The translations under genes were made by a program, and so were the position numbers. Shown one piece after another: positions 51,912 through 61,211 of a DNA stretch of 64,000 bases. A model generated the notes under the pieces. It saw only the letters and a list, made by a program, of their open reading frames with translations, was not told the DNA's origin and did not search any database. The first letter of the stretch is position 1, and every line of letters begins with the position of its first letter. Location of the stretch: assembly GCA_018660835.1 (NCBI GenBank), contig JABJJN010000059.1, forward strand, positions 62,001 to 126,000, in the 5' to 3' direction. The stretch is from Gemmatimonadota bacterium (lineage in GTDB: Bacteria; Latescibacterota; UBA2968; UBA8231).

Positions 51912-53591
51912 ATGCGTCGACTCTTTCTGGTTTTCAACACCGCTGGGCTGCTGTTGTCCACTACACCGATTTTCGGTGATGCAACTCTTGGTGAGACGGC
52001 GCGATCAGCCGCTGATGCACCGCCGGCAGCCAGGTTGCAGGCAGCCAAATATCGCGTCGCGCGAACCATCTTCGACGACTTAATCCGCGCCATCGGTGAC
52101 GGCCGCACACCACCTCGACTGCGTCTGTTGCCGGCCGATGAGACCGTTGACATGGGCGCCGTCTGGTTCGAACCCGACGCCGGTGCGGTCCTGCTCGAAG
52201 AGCGCGCCTACGACGCTCTGACAGCGGGCCCGGATTCTCTCGATGCCCTCGCTTTCGTACTGGGCCATGAACTGGCTCACTACTACAAAGACCACAACTG
52301 GACCGGTGATTTCGCCCGCAGTTTCGCTGATCTGGATGTAGGACGCACACTGAAAGGCCTCGCCGGCAGTTCGCGCCGATCGACGGAAATCGAGACGGAG
52401 TCCGACTACTTCAGTGGCTTCTTCGGACGCATGGCCGGGTATCGTCCTATGGCGGCGGCACCCGCTGCACTGCAACAGATCTATGACGAATACGGACTCG
52501 GCGAACCACTTCCCGGGTATCCGACATTGACTGATCGTCAGGCCGTGGCGACACGCACAGCACAGAAACTGCGCCAGCTCGTGCCGATCTTCGATGGCGG
52601 CAACTGGTTGCTGCTCACCGGTCGATCCACGGAAGCGGCCGCCTGCTTCGACTATGTGGCCCGCACCTTTCCAAGTCGCGAAATCCTAAACAATGCCGGT
52701 GTCGCACGCGCACGAGCCGCCATCGACCTATTCGGTCCGGGCGAGCTGCCTTTCCCTTATCCACTGGAATTGGATGCGACGACCCGTCTGCGCGAAGAAG
52801 GCAAGGCGGACCGCTACGAGTGGGAAGGTGATACAGACGACCGGCGCCAGCGGCTGTTGTCTGAGGCCCACAATTCACTGGAAAGTGCACGGCGACGCGA
52901 CCCGACCTATCTACCAGCCATCATCAATCTGGCCTGTGTCGCCGACCTGCAGTCCCAGCAGGACGAAGCCTTGCTCCTCGCCCGACGCGCTGTGAAGATG
53001 GCCCGTGAGACAGGCGACAAAACATCCCTTGCCCATGCGCTGCTGATCCAGGGCATTGCCGCTGCCCGCGGCGAGACACCAGATCGTGCCGTGGCACGAC
53101 AGCATTTTTCGACAGCGCAGACCGACGGCGGCTTGCTCGCGCGTCAGGCACTGGCCGCATTGGATGGGACATCTACTCCTCGAGCCACAGTCCCCGTGTC
53201 GTCGACAACGGAATTGATCGGCGGCCTGACAGCCCGAGAATACGACCTGGCCCTGGAGGCACCCGACCTGGTCGTCGACGTCCCTGCGATTTTCGCCGAT
53301 GAGTCAAAGCTGACCTTCTATCGCAAGAACACACCGCAGGGGTCGAGTCTCGTCATCGATACGGGATACAGCACATTTTCATTTCGACAAACTCAGGGCA
53401 TAAGCAGACCCACCTCGGCGCACGGCATCGAGCTGGGCGCAACATGGCAACAGGTCTCTGCCGCCTATGGAGTTCCGACACGTTCCGTCGCCAGTGGCTC
53501 ACAGAATCACCTGGTTTATCAATCGCAGAAGATCGTCTTCGACCTGCGCGCGAATGCCGTGACAGGTTGGCTGATCTATGACGTGGAGTGA
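51912..53591 (+). CDS. M48-family peptidase with TPR region and unknown C-terminal domain
   Basis: 559 residues. A signal-like start (LFLVFNTAGLLLSTTPIF) is followed by an M48 domain: HELAHYYKDH (H119, E120, H123) and E161 in ETESDYF as third zinc ligand. Tetratricopeptide-like helices occupy about 220-410 (LTGRSTEAAACFDYVAR, ALLLARRAVKMARE). The last 120 residues are a beta domain (LVVDVPAIFADESKLTF, ELGATWQQVSAAYGVPT). The domain order is that of BepA-like periplasmic quality-control peptidases. The stop overlaps the next start (GTGA), and it is coupled to M6 upstream. Confidence 0.85.
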   Translation: MRRLFLVFNTAGLLLSTTPIFGDATLGETARSAADAPPAARLQAAKYRVARTIFDDLIRAIGDGRTPPRLRLLPADETVDMGAVWFEPDAGAVLLEERAYDALTAGPDSLDALAFVLGHELAHYYKDHNWTGDFARSFADLDVGRTLKGLAGSSRRSTEIETESDYFSGFFGRMAGYRPMAAAPAALQQIYDEYGLGEPLPGYPTLTDRQAVATRTAQKLRQLVPIFDGGNWLLLTGRSTEAAACFDYVARTFPSREILNNAGVARARAAIDLFGPGELPFPYPLELDATTRLREEGKADRYEWEGDTDDRRQRLLSEAHNSLESARRRDPTYLPAIINLACVADLQSQQDEALLLARRAVKMARETGDKTSLAHALLIQGIAAARGETPDRAVARQHFSTAQTDGGLLARQALAALDGTSTPRATVPVSSTTELIGGLTAREYDLALEAPDLVVDVPAIFADESKLTFYRKNTPQGSSLVIDTGYSTFSFRQTQGISRPTSAHGIELGATWQQVSAAYGVPTRSVASGSQNHLVYQSQKIVFDLRANAVTGWLIYDVE

Positions 53592-54790
53592 GACAGACGT
53601 TGGCTAAACGACCTCGTGTCGCTGGCTTGATCAGCGAATACCGCCGCTACTCCCACGGTCAGAACATCATTGACCGACTCATGGGAGGCTACGGCTGGGA
53701 GAACCAGTGGCACTACCCCGAACTCGATGTGGTCTCCCTGTACGTCGACCAGTTTCCTGAGAGTGATCTGAGTCGCGAGCGCGAACAGCGCCACCCCGAC
53801 CTGCACATCTATCCCAGTATCGCCGAAGCGCTGACCCTCGGTGGCGACGAACTGGCCGTCGATGGCGTCGTGTTGATTGCCGAGCACGGCGACTATCCGC
53901 TGAACGACAAGGGCCAGATGCTCTACCCGCGGTATGACTTCTTCCAACAAACCGTCGATGTCTTCCGCGCCAGTGGTCGCTGTGTCCCCGTCTTCTGCGA
54001 CAAACACCTGTCCTACGACTTCGACTGGGCGCGGGAGATGGTCGAGACAGCCAAAGAGCTCGGATTCCCCTTCATGGCAGGTTCGTCCTTGCCCGTCGCC
54101 CGTCGCGTCCCCTCCATCGATCTGCCCCTCGGCTCCGAGGTGGAGGAAGTCGTCGGCATCGGTGTGGGCAACATCGACAGCTACGACATCCACGCCCTCG
54201 AGGCGATGCAGTGCCTGGCAGAACGCCGACGGGGCGGTGAGACCGGCGTGAAATCAGTGCGGGGTCTGCGCGGCGACAGTGTCTGGCAGGCCCTGGACGC
54301 AGGCGCCTGGGATCCAGTCCTGTTCGAGGCATGTCTATGTCGCTCCCTTTCGCTCAAACCCGCCGATGAAACACATCGCCATACCTATCCATCGCGCGAA
54401 GAACTACCGGGACTACTCGAACGCGATCCGGTCGCCTATCAGATCGAATACCGCGATGGCGTGAAAGCAACGATGCTGCTCATGGCGGGACTAAAGCAGG
54501 ACATCACCGCCGCCGTGCGCATCAAGAGTCAGCCCGACCCCTTCTCCGTGCTGTTCTATCTGGGCGAAGGACATCACATGCAGCCAAACTTCTTCAACCC
54601 CCTGAGTCACCATATCGAGAATCTGATCTGCAAGGGCGAGACACCTTTCCCTGTCGAACGCACCTTGCTCACAACAGGCACGGCCATCGCCGGCATCGAT
54701 TCGCTACATCAAGGTGAGCAACTCATCGGCACACCCCACCTCGACATCAGCTATCAGGTGGAGGAAACCTCCACCTTCCGGAGAACGTGA
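53588..54790 (+). CDS. Conserved protein of unknown function, tandem copy 1
   Basis: 400 residues with a GTG overlapping the M48 stop (TTG 53600 is an alternative). I do not recognise the family. The first 90 residues look like a Rossmann-type strand-helix unit (VAGLISEYRR, DVVSLYVDQFP, HPDLHIYPSIAEALTLGG). The core is a strongly conserved block shared with copy 2: LIAEHGDYPLNDKGQMLYPR, VDVFRASGR, VPVFCDKHLSYDFDWA and GSSLPVA (about 95-172). YDIHALEAMQCLAERRRGGETG follows near 200. The rest is alpha/beta with a C-terminal ISYQVEET strand. A dehydrogenase-like role is possible but unproved. Its start overlaps M48 and its end overlaps copy 2. Confidence 0.8.
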   Translation: MRQTLAKRPRVAGLISEYRRYSHGQNIIDRLMGGYGWENQWHYPELDVVSLYVDQFPESDLSREREQRHPDLHIYPSIAEALTLGGDELAVDGVVLIAEHGDYPLNDKGQMLYPRYDFFQQTVDVFRASGRCVPVFCDKHLSYDFDWAREMVETAKELGFPFMAGSSLPVARRVPSIDLPLGSEVEEVVGIGVGNIDSYDIHALEAMQCLAERRRGGETGVKSVRGLRGDSVWQALDAGAWDPVLFEACLCRSLSLKPADETHRHTYPSREELPGLLERDPVAYQIEYRDGVKATMLLMAGLKQDITAAVRIKSQPDPFSVLFYLGEGHHMQPNFFNPLSHHIENLICKGETPFPVERTLLTTGTAIAGIDSLHQGEQLIGTPHLDISYQVEETSTFRRT

Positions 54791-54792
54791 TC

Positions 54793-55995
54793 ATGGCTGA
54801 ACGCAAGAAACTGGCCATTATCACCACCTTCTGGGACTGGCGCAGCCACGCCAATCACATGGGTGAGCGCTTCCTTGTCGGCTACCCCCGTGATGGTCGC
54901 TGGCATCATCCCGATTTCGACATCGTTGGCGCCTACGTCGACCAGTGCGATGGGGATGATGATCTGAGTGGTCATCGCGCCGAAAAGTTTGGCTTCACTG
55001 TCTATCCGACGATCGCTGAGGCCCTGCGCCTTGGGACAGACCAACTCGCCGTCGACGCTGTGTTGCTGATTGCCGAACACGGAGACTATCCATCCAACGA
55101 CAAGGGCCAGAAACTCTATCCGCGTTTCGAGTTCTTCTCCGAGATCGTCGATGTCTTCCGCGCCAGTGGCCGCAGCGTGCCGGTCTTCAACGACAAGCAC
55201 TTGTCGTATAGCTTCGACAAAGCGCAGCAGATGGTCGCCATGGCACGTGAACTCGACTTCCCTCTCCTGTCCGGATCATCTCTTCCTGTCACCTTTCGCC
55301 TGCCCCCCATCACACTGGATGGCCATGTCGATGAAGCGCTGATGATCGGTGTCGGTGGTTCAGACGCCATGGACTATCACGCCCTCGAAGCGCTGCAGTC
55401 CATGGTCGAGCGTCGTCAGGGCGGCGAGACGGGAGTACGAGCCGTGCAGCTGATCGAGGGAGCAGACGTGTGGCGCGCCGGTGAGGATGGACGCTGGTCG
55501 CGCCGACTCCTCGAAGGAGCGCTGGCGCGGTCCGATTCGCGCAGTGGCATCGCTCTCACCGATGGCCGCCCACAAGATCTGGCGCACAGTGACGAATTGG
55601 AAGAACTCGTAGAAGCACCTTCCGCCTATCTCATCGAGTATGTCGACGGCCTGCGGGCAACCCTGTTGATGCTCAATGGCGCCGTGTCGGATTTCACCTT
55701 CGCCGCCCGCTGTAACGGCGAGGTGCGCTCACTGCAATTCCTATTGCCCGGAGCACCGAATGTCGTGTACTCCGCCTGCCTGATGCAGAAGGCAGAGGAG
55801 ATGTTCGTCAGTGGCAAGGCACCTTATCCGGCAGAGCGCACGATGTTCGTATGTGGCATGCTCGAACGCTGCCTCGAGTCGAAGATCAGCGATCACCAGA
55901 GAGTTGAGACTCCGGAGTTGATCCTGTCCTATCAGCCACCGGCAACACCTCAGTTTGTAGGCGCTCCGACTGAATCGTCGACTCAAACTGCCTGA
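54793..55995 (+). CDS. Conserved protein of unknown function, tandem copy 2
   Basis: 400 residues from the ATG at 54793 (a GTG at 54787 inside the previous stop is also possible). Copy 2 shares the whole architecture of copy 1: IVGAYVDQCD, HGDYPSNDKGQKLYPR, VDVFRASGRSVPVF, DKHLSYSFDKAQQMV, GSSLPVTF, DYHALEALQSMVERRQGGETG, and ISYQ/LSYQ near the end. Divergence is largest in the last 150 residues, where ligand choice may differ. The two were kept side by side and coupled, suggesting a hetero-dimer or two steps. The last 110 nt overlap the convergent DegT-like gene. Confidence 0.8.
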   Translation: MAERKKLAIITTFWDWRSHANHMGERFLVGYPRDGRWHHPDFDIVGAYVDQCDGDDDLSGHRAEKFGFTVYPTIAEALRLGTDQLAVDAVLLIAEHGDYPSNDKGQKLYPRFEFFSEIVDVFRASGRSVPVFNDKHLSYSFDKAQQMVAMARELDFPLLSGSSLPVTFRLPPITLDGHVDEALMIGVGGSDAMDYHALEALQSMVERRQGGETGVRAVQLIEGADVWRAGEDGRWSRRLLEGALARSDSRSGIALTDGRPQDLAHSDELEELVEAPSAYLIEYVDGLRATLLMLNGAVSDFTFAARCNGEVRSLQFLLPGAPNVVYSACLMQKAEEMFVSGKAPYPAERTMFVCGMLERCLESKISDHQRVETPELILSYQPPATPQFVGAPTESSTQTA

Positions 55996-57157
55996 CGACC
56001 TGCGCCATGCGGAGCAGTTCACTATCGGGCATCTGCGGATAGAAGGGCAGGTAGATGGCTTGTTCGATCACTCGCGCTGCATTGCGACAACCATTGCCAC
56101 TATGCCCCTCGACGAGCGCAAAACTCCTGCCCACCGTCGCATCGAATCCTGCTTCTCGCAGCGCCCTGAGAACACTCACAGGATCTGCCGACATAACAGG
56201 GAAAATCCAGAAGGAATGCGGCCCACTGGCGACTCCGGGGCAGATGACGCTGGGGCCAAGTTCAGCGGCCAGCATGCGCCCACGTTGTTCCCGCTGCTCC
56301 ATGGGGCGTGCCGTGCCTTGAACCCGTCTTCGCAACATTCTGATCAAGGCCAGACAAGGGCGCTGTCGAATCGTGCGCACGAAATCGTTCTGGCCAAAGC
56401 CTCTGGTCAGGTCGTTGACTAGACGATCGTGATCGACACCGAACCAGCGTGTCATGCGGAGCAGAGCGGCATACGATACGCGAGCCGATATCTTGTGGAG
56501 AACTCCATACTTGAGCAGGCGGGCTGCATACTGCGAACTCTTCTGAGCCGGGTGCTCGGCAATCACGCGCCGGACACGTGCAAGTAGATCTGCCCTTGTG
56601 ATGCGAACCACGGCACCACCGAGGGCAGTGCGATGTTTGATCGGGCCGAAGCTGAAGAGGGACACATCCGCCCTTGGGTCACCCAGATATGCAGGGTCCC
56701 AGTAGGCTTCTGCGCAGTCTTCGATAACCACCATGCCGCGTCGTCGTGCCCAGCTGATAGACGTCGAGAAATCGATCCGGCCACCAAACAGATGTGTCAA
56801 CACGAGCACTCGACACGCACTCGTGACCACCTCCTCAAGAGCTTCGACACGGGGCGCCATGCTGTCGATGTCCACATCGACCGGCACCGGCACGAGATCA
56901 TGGTATTTGGCAATGCGGGGCATATCTGCGACGGTCATCGCTGTAAACAGAATTTCTGTACCCGCCGGTAGTCGCAGAGCTGTGAGCAAGGCATCGAAGC
57001 CACTGCGCACCGATGTACAAACAAGCAGATCTTTGGCAGAGGATAACTCTGCCTCGAAGATCAACGCTTCTCTGGCATGATCTGCTGGTGTGAAACACCC
57101 GACCAGACCAGCCGCCAGATCCGCCGTCGTGATGTCAATTCGTTTTGGTGCCCACAT
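55886..57157 (-). CDS. DegT/DnrJ/EryC1-like PLP aminotransferase
   Basis: 423 residues from the ATG at 57157 (an in-frame start at 57187 is possible). Sugar-aminotransferase pattern: SVRSGFDALLTALRL for phosphate binding, VIEDCAEAYWDP with the cofactor acid (Asp147) and the internal-aldimine Lys174 in SFGPIKHRTALGG. The usual S-F-h-x-x-K pattern is present but the following motif G-E-G-G-h is missing, as in divergent members. Its C-terminal 40 residues are hydrophilic and their DNA is shared with the convergent copy-2 gene (110 nt). It probably builds an amino sugar for a surface polymer. Confidence 0.82.
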   Translation of the reverse strand: MWAPKRIDITTADLAAGLVGCFTPADHAREALIFEAELSSAKDLLVCTSVRSGFDALLTALRLPAGTEILFTAMTVADMPRIAKYHDLVPVPVDVDIDSMAPRVEALEEVVTSACRVLVLTHLFGGRIDFSTSISWARRRGMVVIEDCAEAYWDPAYLGDPRADVSLFSFGPIKHRTALGGAVVRITRADLLARVRRVIAEHPAQKSSQYAARLLKYGVLHKISARVSYAALLRMTRWFGVDHDRLVNDLTRGFGQNDFVRTIRQRPCLALIRMLRRRVQGTARPMEQREQRGRMLAAELGPSVICPGVASGPHSFWIFPVMSADPVSVLRALREAGFDATVGRSFALVEGHSGNGCRNAARVIEQAIYLPFYPQMPDSELLRMAQVVRQFESTIQSERLQTEVLPVADRTGSTPESQLSGDR

Positions 57158-57231
57158 TGAGATGAATGTACCTTGAAATCTCACCACATCGCAGCTAGAT
57201 AACGCCGTAACACGAGCAAAGGTCTCACAAC

Positions 57232-57705
57232 ATGATGGAATTCCTACTCGCCCCCTGGCCCTGGTATGTCGCTGGACCGTTGATCGGCCTCGTCGTTCCC
57301 CTGCTGCTGCTTCTCGTCGGAAAATCCTTCGGCGTCTCCAGCAGTTTCCGGCACTTGTGTTCGATTTGCCTGCCAGGTTCGAAACTCGACTATCTGCGCA
57401 ACAATGACTGGCGCGCCGAATCGTGGAATCTCATCTTCGCTGCCGGTGTCATCATCGGCGCAGGGGTTGCCGTGTTTTTCCTGTCGTCGGCACCCGTGGA
57501 CCTGCTGCCCGAATCATACAACAATCGCATGGGCGCGATCCTGCTGTTGGTGGGTGGACTCCTCGTCGGCTTCGGCACCCGCTACGCCGACGGCTGCACC
57601 TCCGGCCATTCGATCACAGGGATGTCCATCCTGAACTGGCCGAGTCTCGTTGCCACCATCAGCTTCTTTGCTGGCGGACTCTTCGTCGTCCACATCATCC
57701 TATGA
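57232..57705 (+). CDS. YeeE/YedE-family sulfur transporter, N-terminal half
   Basis: 157 residues with AAAGG upstream. Four or five hydrophobic helices and the family signature GFGTRYADGCTSGHSITGMSILNWPSL (here with Cys of DGCTSGH). The family imports thiosulfate or related sulfur compounds. The partner half overlaps by 4 nt (ATGA at 57702). Confidence 0.88.
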   Translation: MMEFLLAPWPWYVAGPLIGLVVPLLLLLVGKSFGVSSSFRHLCSICLPGSKLDYLRNNDWRAESWNLIFAAGVIIGAGVAVFFLSSAPVDLLPESYNNRMGAILLLVGGLLVGFGTRYADGCTSGHSITGMSILNWPSLVATISFFAGGLFVVHIIL

Positions 57706-58112
57706 AAGCCCTCAGCGCTCTGCCGATCGGCATCTTCTTCGGCATCGTCCTCGTCAAATCTGAGGTGGCTTCCTGGTTTCGCATCCGCGCCATGTTTCGC
57801 TTCGAAGAAGCCCACATGTATCTGGTCATTGCCTCCGCCGTCGTCGTCGGCATCATCGCCATTCAACTCATCAAGCGCCTCGGCCTGCACACAATCGGCG
57901 GCGATCCCGTGTCGTTGAAAGCCAAACCCTTCACCAAGGGCACCATCATCGGTGGCGTATTGTTCGGCATGGGATGGGCCATCACCGGCGCCTGTCCTGG
58001 CCCGATCTTTGCGCAGATCGGCAGCGGCGAGTGGATGGCGGGCGTCACCTTCGTCGGCGTCTTCCTCGGGGCCTTTTTGTATGCGTGGCTGAAACCACGA
58101 CTGCCACACTGA
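57702..58112 (+). CDS. YeeE/YedE-family sulfur transporter, C-terminal half
   Basis: 136 residues, starting inside the stop of the first half. PIGIFFGIVLVKSEVASW begins a hydrophobic helix, KGTIIGGVLFGMGWAITGACPGPIFAQIG is the second copy of the family signature with Cys in the GACPG turn, and a final helix ends AFLYAWLKPRLPH. The two proteins together equal one full YeeE-like channel. Sulfide or thiosulfate delivered here could feed the metY reaction, an inference based only on common sulfur use. Confidence 0.88.
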   Translation: MKALSALPIGIFFGIVLVKSEVASWFRIRAMFRFEEAHMYLVIASAVVVGIIAIQLIKRLGLHTIGGDPVSLKAKPFTKGTIIGGVLFGMGWAITGACPGPIFAQIGSGEWMAGVTFVGVFLGAFLYAWLKPRLPH

Positions 58113-58174
58113 ACGGCTGAGTTTCCTGGTATCCCGGGAGTTAGCGCGAACGCGGTAATCCACTTGCCGAAGGA

Positions 58175-58203
58175 CACCTACCTGAGGACCTTTCGCGTAG
58201 GTG
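58175..58203. repeat. CACCTAC/GTAGGTG inverted repeat
   Basis: CACCTAC at 58175-58181 and GTAGGTG at 58197-58203 form perfect 7-bp arms around a 15-nt spacer, 30 bp before the likely start of the SUMF1 gene. It is either an operator or an RNA hairpin in the leader; there is no T-run. Confidence 0.35.
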
Positions 58204-58232
58204 CCAAACGATCATTCAGAGCAACTGGACAG

Positions 58233-61142
58233 ATGACCCGAAGCAAAGCCGGACTCATCCTTGCCTTGCTGTTTTCGTCTTCCCTTTCTGCCAATCCCGA
58301 AATGACCGTCGAGTTGCCCGGAGGGTCCACGATGGAATTGGTCTGGGTTGAGCCGGGCACCTTCACCATGGGACTCAGCGACGAAGAGCAGCAGGACCTT
58401 GTCGACTACAACGGAGGAGAAGACTACAGCGACCTTCTGCCTCCCCATGAGGTCACGATCTCCACCGGATTCTGGATCGGCAAATACGAGGTCACCGTAT
58501 CCCAGTGGGAAGCGGTGATGGCTCGGGCCGTCAATGATCCGTCAAGGGAACCGGAGGGGCCCGTCAGTGCGGCATGGTTGGATATTGACGAATTCCTGTG
58601 GAGGCTGAATGCTGCTGCAGGCGATGGACGATTTCGACTGCCAACGGAGGCCGAGTGGGAGTATGCTGCTCGGGCCGGCACCACCACCATCTGGAGCTTC
58701 GGCAGCCTTCTGAGATTTCAGAACCGGGGACGCTTCATTCTCTTTACGTGCGCATCCGGCGAACTCGGGTCACCCAGCTGCACATGGAGAGTCGGGCAGC
58801 GCGATCCGAATCCGTGGGGTCTCTACGACGTACACGGAAATGCACCGGAGATGACCAGTGACGCAATGGTACCGTACTCGGCCGGGGCGCAGGTGGATCC
58901 GTTCGTCGCCGGCGACTCGAGTCGCGTCATCCGAGGAAACTCTGCCGTCTTCACCATGAGCCCGCCACCAGCCGCACTCGGTCTGCAGATCAGCGCCAAC
59001 CGCCAGGAGGGGACCCACGCTGGGCTCCGAATCTTGATGACGCAGTCACCGGGCCCGTTGCGTGCCGATGCAGGACGTTATCGATGGGCGGCGGCGGGCG
59101 AACCGGTCGTTCTGGATGGCTCGGGAAGTGTTGGGAGTCCATCGCTTTCTTATACCTGGGAGGAGCATCCTGACAACCTGGAACTCGGCGTTCTCGATAA
59201 CCCGTCTCGGGTACAGCCAGTTATCACGGCCCACCGACTGGGCGAATACAGGTTCTCTCTAACTGTGTCTGATGGGATGTCGATCAGCGATCCCCACGAC
59301 GTCGTCATCGAGATCGTGAGGGTTTCCGACCATGGTGTCGTGACGGCTGCGCTCAAAGAGGGAGTCGAAATGGACTTTGTCTGGATCGAGCCCGGCCCAC
59401 ATCAGATGGGTTTCAGCAAAGAGCTTGAACGCTTGCTGCGAGACAGCGGCCTGTGGAATGCGGCACAGGTCAACGACGCCGCGTCGATGAGTCGGCTCGC
59501 ACAACCGGCTCATGATGTGACTCTGACTAGAGGTTTCTACCTGGCCAGATACGAGATGACGCAAGGGCAGTGGACGGGACTGACAGGGGAGAAACCCTGG
59601 GTCGATGATGCCCGATGCGCCCATGTCGTGGACGAGGCGGACGTTCCTGCTGTGTGTGTCTCTTATGATCGGTTGGGAGACTCGATTGGTGAACTCAACC
59701 GAGTGGCCCACCGAATCCGGCTTGGCCTGCCAACCGAGGCCCAGTGGGAGCACGCCGCCCTGACGGGCTCAAGCCACCTGTGGTCGTTCGGGTCTGAGCC
59801 CTCGCGTCTCGACGACCATGCCTGGTACGCTGGCAATGCGTCGGGCGCCGGGGCACGGTCGCCACGAACAGTCGGCGAGAAACTGCCGAACCGCTGGGGG
59901 CTGCATGACATGGACGGCAATGTGAGTGAGTGGTGTCTCGACCAATTCGCGCCTTACGATGAGACCCAAAAGACGGACCCCGCCGGGCCCTTCATGCCCG
60001 CCTGGGACAGGTCACCGGTGCAGCGCGGTGGGAACGTCGAGTTGCCACCGATCTCGTCGCGCGAGCGATTCGGTGCCATAGCAACTGAGGCGGGTGCCGT
60101 CGTCGGCGCTCGCCTGGTCCTGTTTGGCCCGCCCATGCCGCCGCCAGTGGGTGTGGCCCGGTACGAACTCGATGAGGATCCACCGACACTTCCTCTCGAC
60201 CCTGCCGGCTATCCAACGCCTGGAGAGCCCCTCGTGCTGTTTCTCGATCAGACGTTTGATGCAGGCTCGGCGGCAGGCTGGAGGTTCAACGAAAACCGAA
60301 GGGGTGAGGAATCGGTGTGGCACGAAGGATTGTGGTCAGTCCGTGACGGGGCGTATCGTCTGGCTCCCATCAAGCTGGCTTCGGTCACGTACCACGGCGG
60401 CCCCGATCTCACAAACTATACAGTCGAGACCCGGATTCGGGTGCAGGGCGGAGAAGGGTGGGTTGTATTCACCCATGCCGACGAGAACCCATTCTGGCGA
60501 CTGAGCTTGAACCAGGACAAGCAACATCTACAGTTGCTGGTCAGCCAGGACGTCGGGCAGCTCACTCTACCTCCCGCACCCGGCGACCACGAGGATCCTC
60601 GCAGCCCGCTGGCATGGACGCGGCATTGGACGCTGAGACGGAGCGACTGGCACGACGTACGGATCGATGTGCGCACGAGTGCCATCGATGTGTATGTGGA
60701 CGGTGTAGCCGCGTACGAGGACGTGCCCCTGGGTATTCAGCCAAATGCCGTGATCGGCCTCGGTGGGATCGGTGATCGCGAACCCTTTGAAGGGCCCCGC
60801 TCCGGCGATGCCCAGGTCTCTTTCGACGATGTGCGCCTTTGGCACGGCGCCCGCGATGCGCAGGACATGGCGCCAACCGCGTCTCTGAGCAGCGCACCAA
60901 ACCCCTTCAACGCCGAGGTCACCATCTCCTATGACCTGCGTGCAGATGAGGGTCCCGCAAGCCTCGTCATCTACAACATCGCGGGGCAATCTGTCTGGCG
61001 ACGTCCTTTGCTGGGTTTGAGTGGCAGCCTCAATTGGGATGGCCACAATGACGAGGGTACACCCATGGGGTCAGGGGTGTATATCCTGGTCCTGCATTCG
61101 GGCACGCATGAGCGCTCCCATCGGGTCCTCTTGCTCCGTTGA
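58233..61142 (+). CDS. Secreted double-SUMF1 protein with PKD, LamG-like and FlgD-like domains
   Basis: 969 residues from the ATG at 58233, opening a signal peptide (AGLILALLFSSSLSA). Two SUMF1 (FGE-sulfatase-like) domains lie at about 25-275 and 375-625: both have F-T/Q-M-G at the start, RLPTEAEWEYAARAG or GLPTEAQWEHAALTG and N-x-W-G-L-x-D-x-x-G-N. The region where true formylglycine-generating enzymes have their Cys pair (VIRGNSAVFTMSPPPAALG; VQRGGNVELPPISSRERFG) has none, so neither domain should be an FGE. A PKD-like domain sits between, a LamG-like one follows (670-875), and an APNPFNAEVTISYDL tail ends the chain. Confidence 0.85.
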   Translation: MTRSKAGLILALLFSSSLSANPEMTVELPGGSTMELVWVEPGTFTMGLSDEEQQDLVDYNGGEDYSDLLPPHEVTISTGFWIGKYEVTVSQWEAVMARAVNDPSREPEGPVSAAWLDIDEFLWRLNAAAGDGRFRLPTEAEWEYAARAGTTTIWSFGSLLRFQNRGRFILFTCASGELGSPSCTWRVGQRDPNPWGLYDVHGNAPEMTSDAMVPYSAGAQVDPFVAGDSSRVIRGNSAVFTMSPPPAALGLQISANRQEGTHAGLRILMTQSPGPLRADAGRYRWAAAGEPVVLDGSGSVGSPSLSYTWEEHPDNLELGVLDNPSRVQPVITAHRLGEYRFSLTVSDGMSISDPHDVVIEIVRVSDHGVVTAALKEGVEMDFVWIEPGPHQMGFSKELERLLRDSGLWNAAQVNDAASMSRLAQPAHDVTLTRGFYLARYEMTQGQWTGLTGEKPWVDDARCAHVVDEADVPAVCVSYDRLGDSIGELNRVAHRIRLGLPTEAQWEHAALTGSSHLWSFGSEPSRLDDHAWYAGNASGAGARSPRTVGEKLPNRWGLHDMDGNVSEWCLDQFAPYDETQKTDPAGPFMPAWDRSPVQRGGNVELPPISSRERFGAIATEAGAVVGARLVLFGPPMPPPVGVARYELDEDPPTLPLDPAGYPTPGEPLVLFLDQTFDAGSAAGWRFNENRRGEESVWHEGLWSVRDGAYRLAPIKLASVTYHGGPDLTNYTVETRIRVQGGEGWVVFTHADENPFWRLSLNQDKQHLQLLVSQDVGQLTLPPAPGDHEDPRSPLAWTRHWTLRRSDWHDVRIDVRTSAIDVYVDGVAAYEDVPLGIQPNAVIGLGGIGDREPFEGPRSGDAQVSFDDVRLWHGARDAQDMAPTASLSSAPNPFNAEVTISYDLRADEGPASLVIYNIAGQSVWRRPLLGLSGSLNWDGHNDEGTPMGSGVYILVLHSGTHERSHRVLLLR

Positions 61143-61211
61143 GACAGAGCTGAGAACATCTGCTGACCCTGCATTGGGTAACTCGCTCTACAACCGCAAT
61201 ATGGCAGACGT

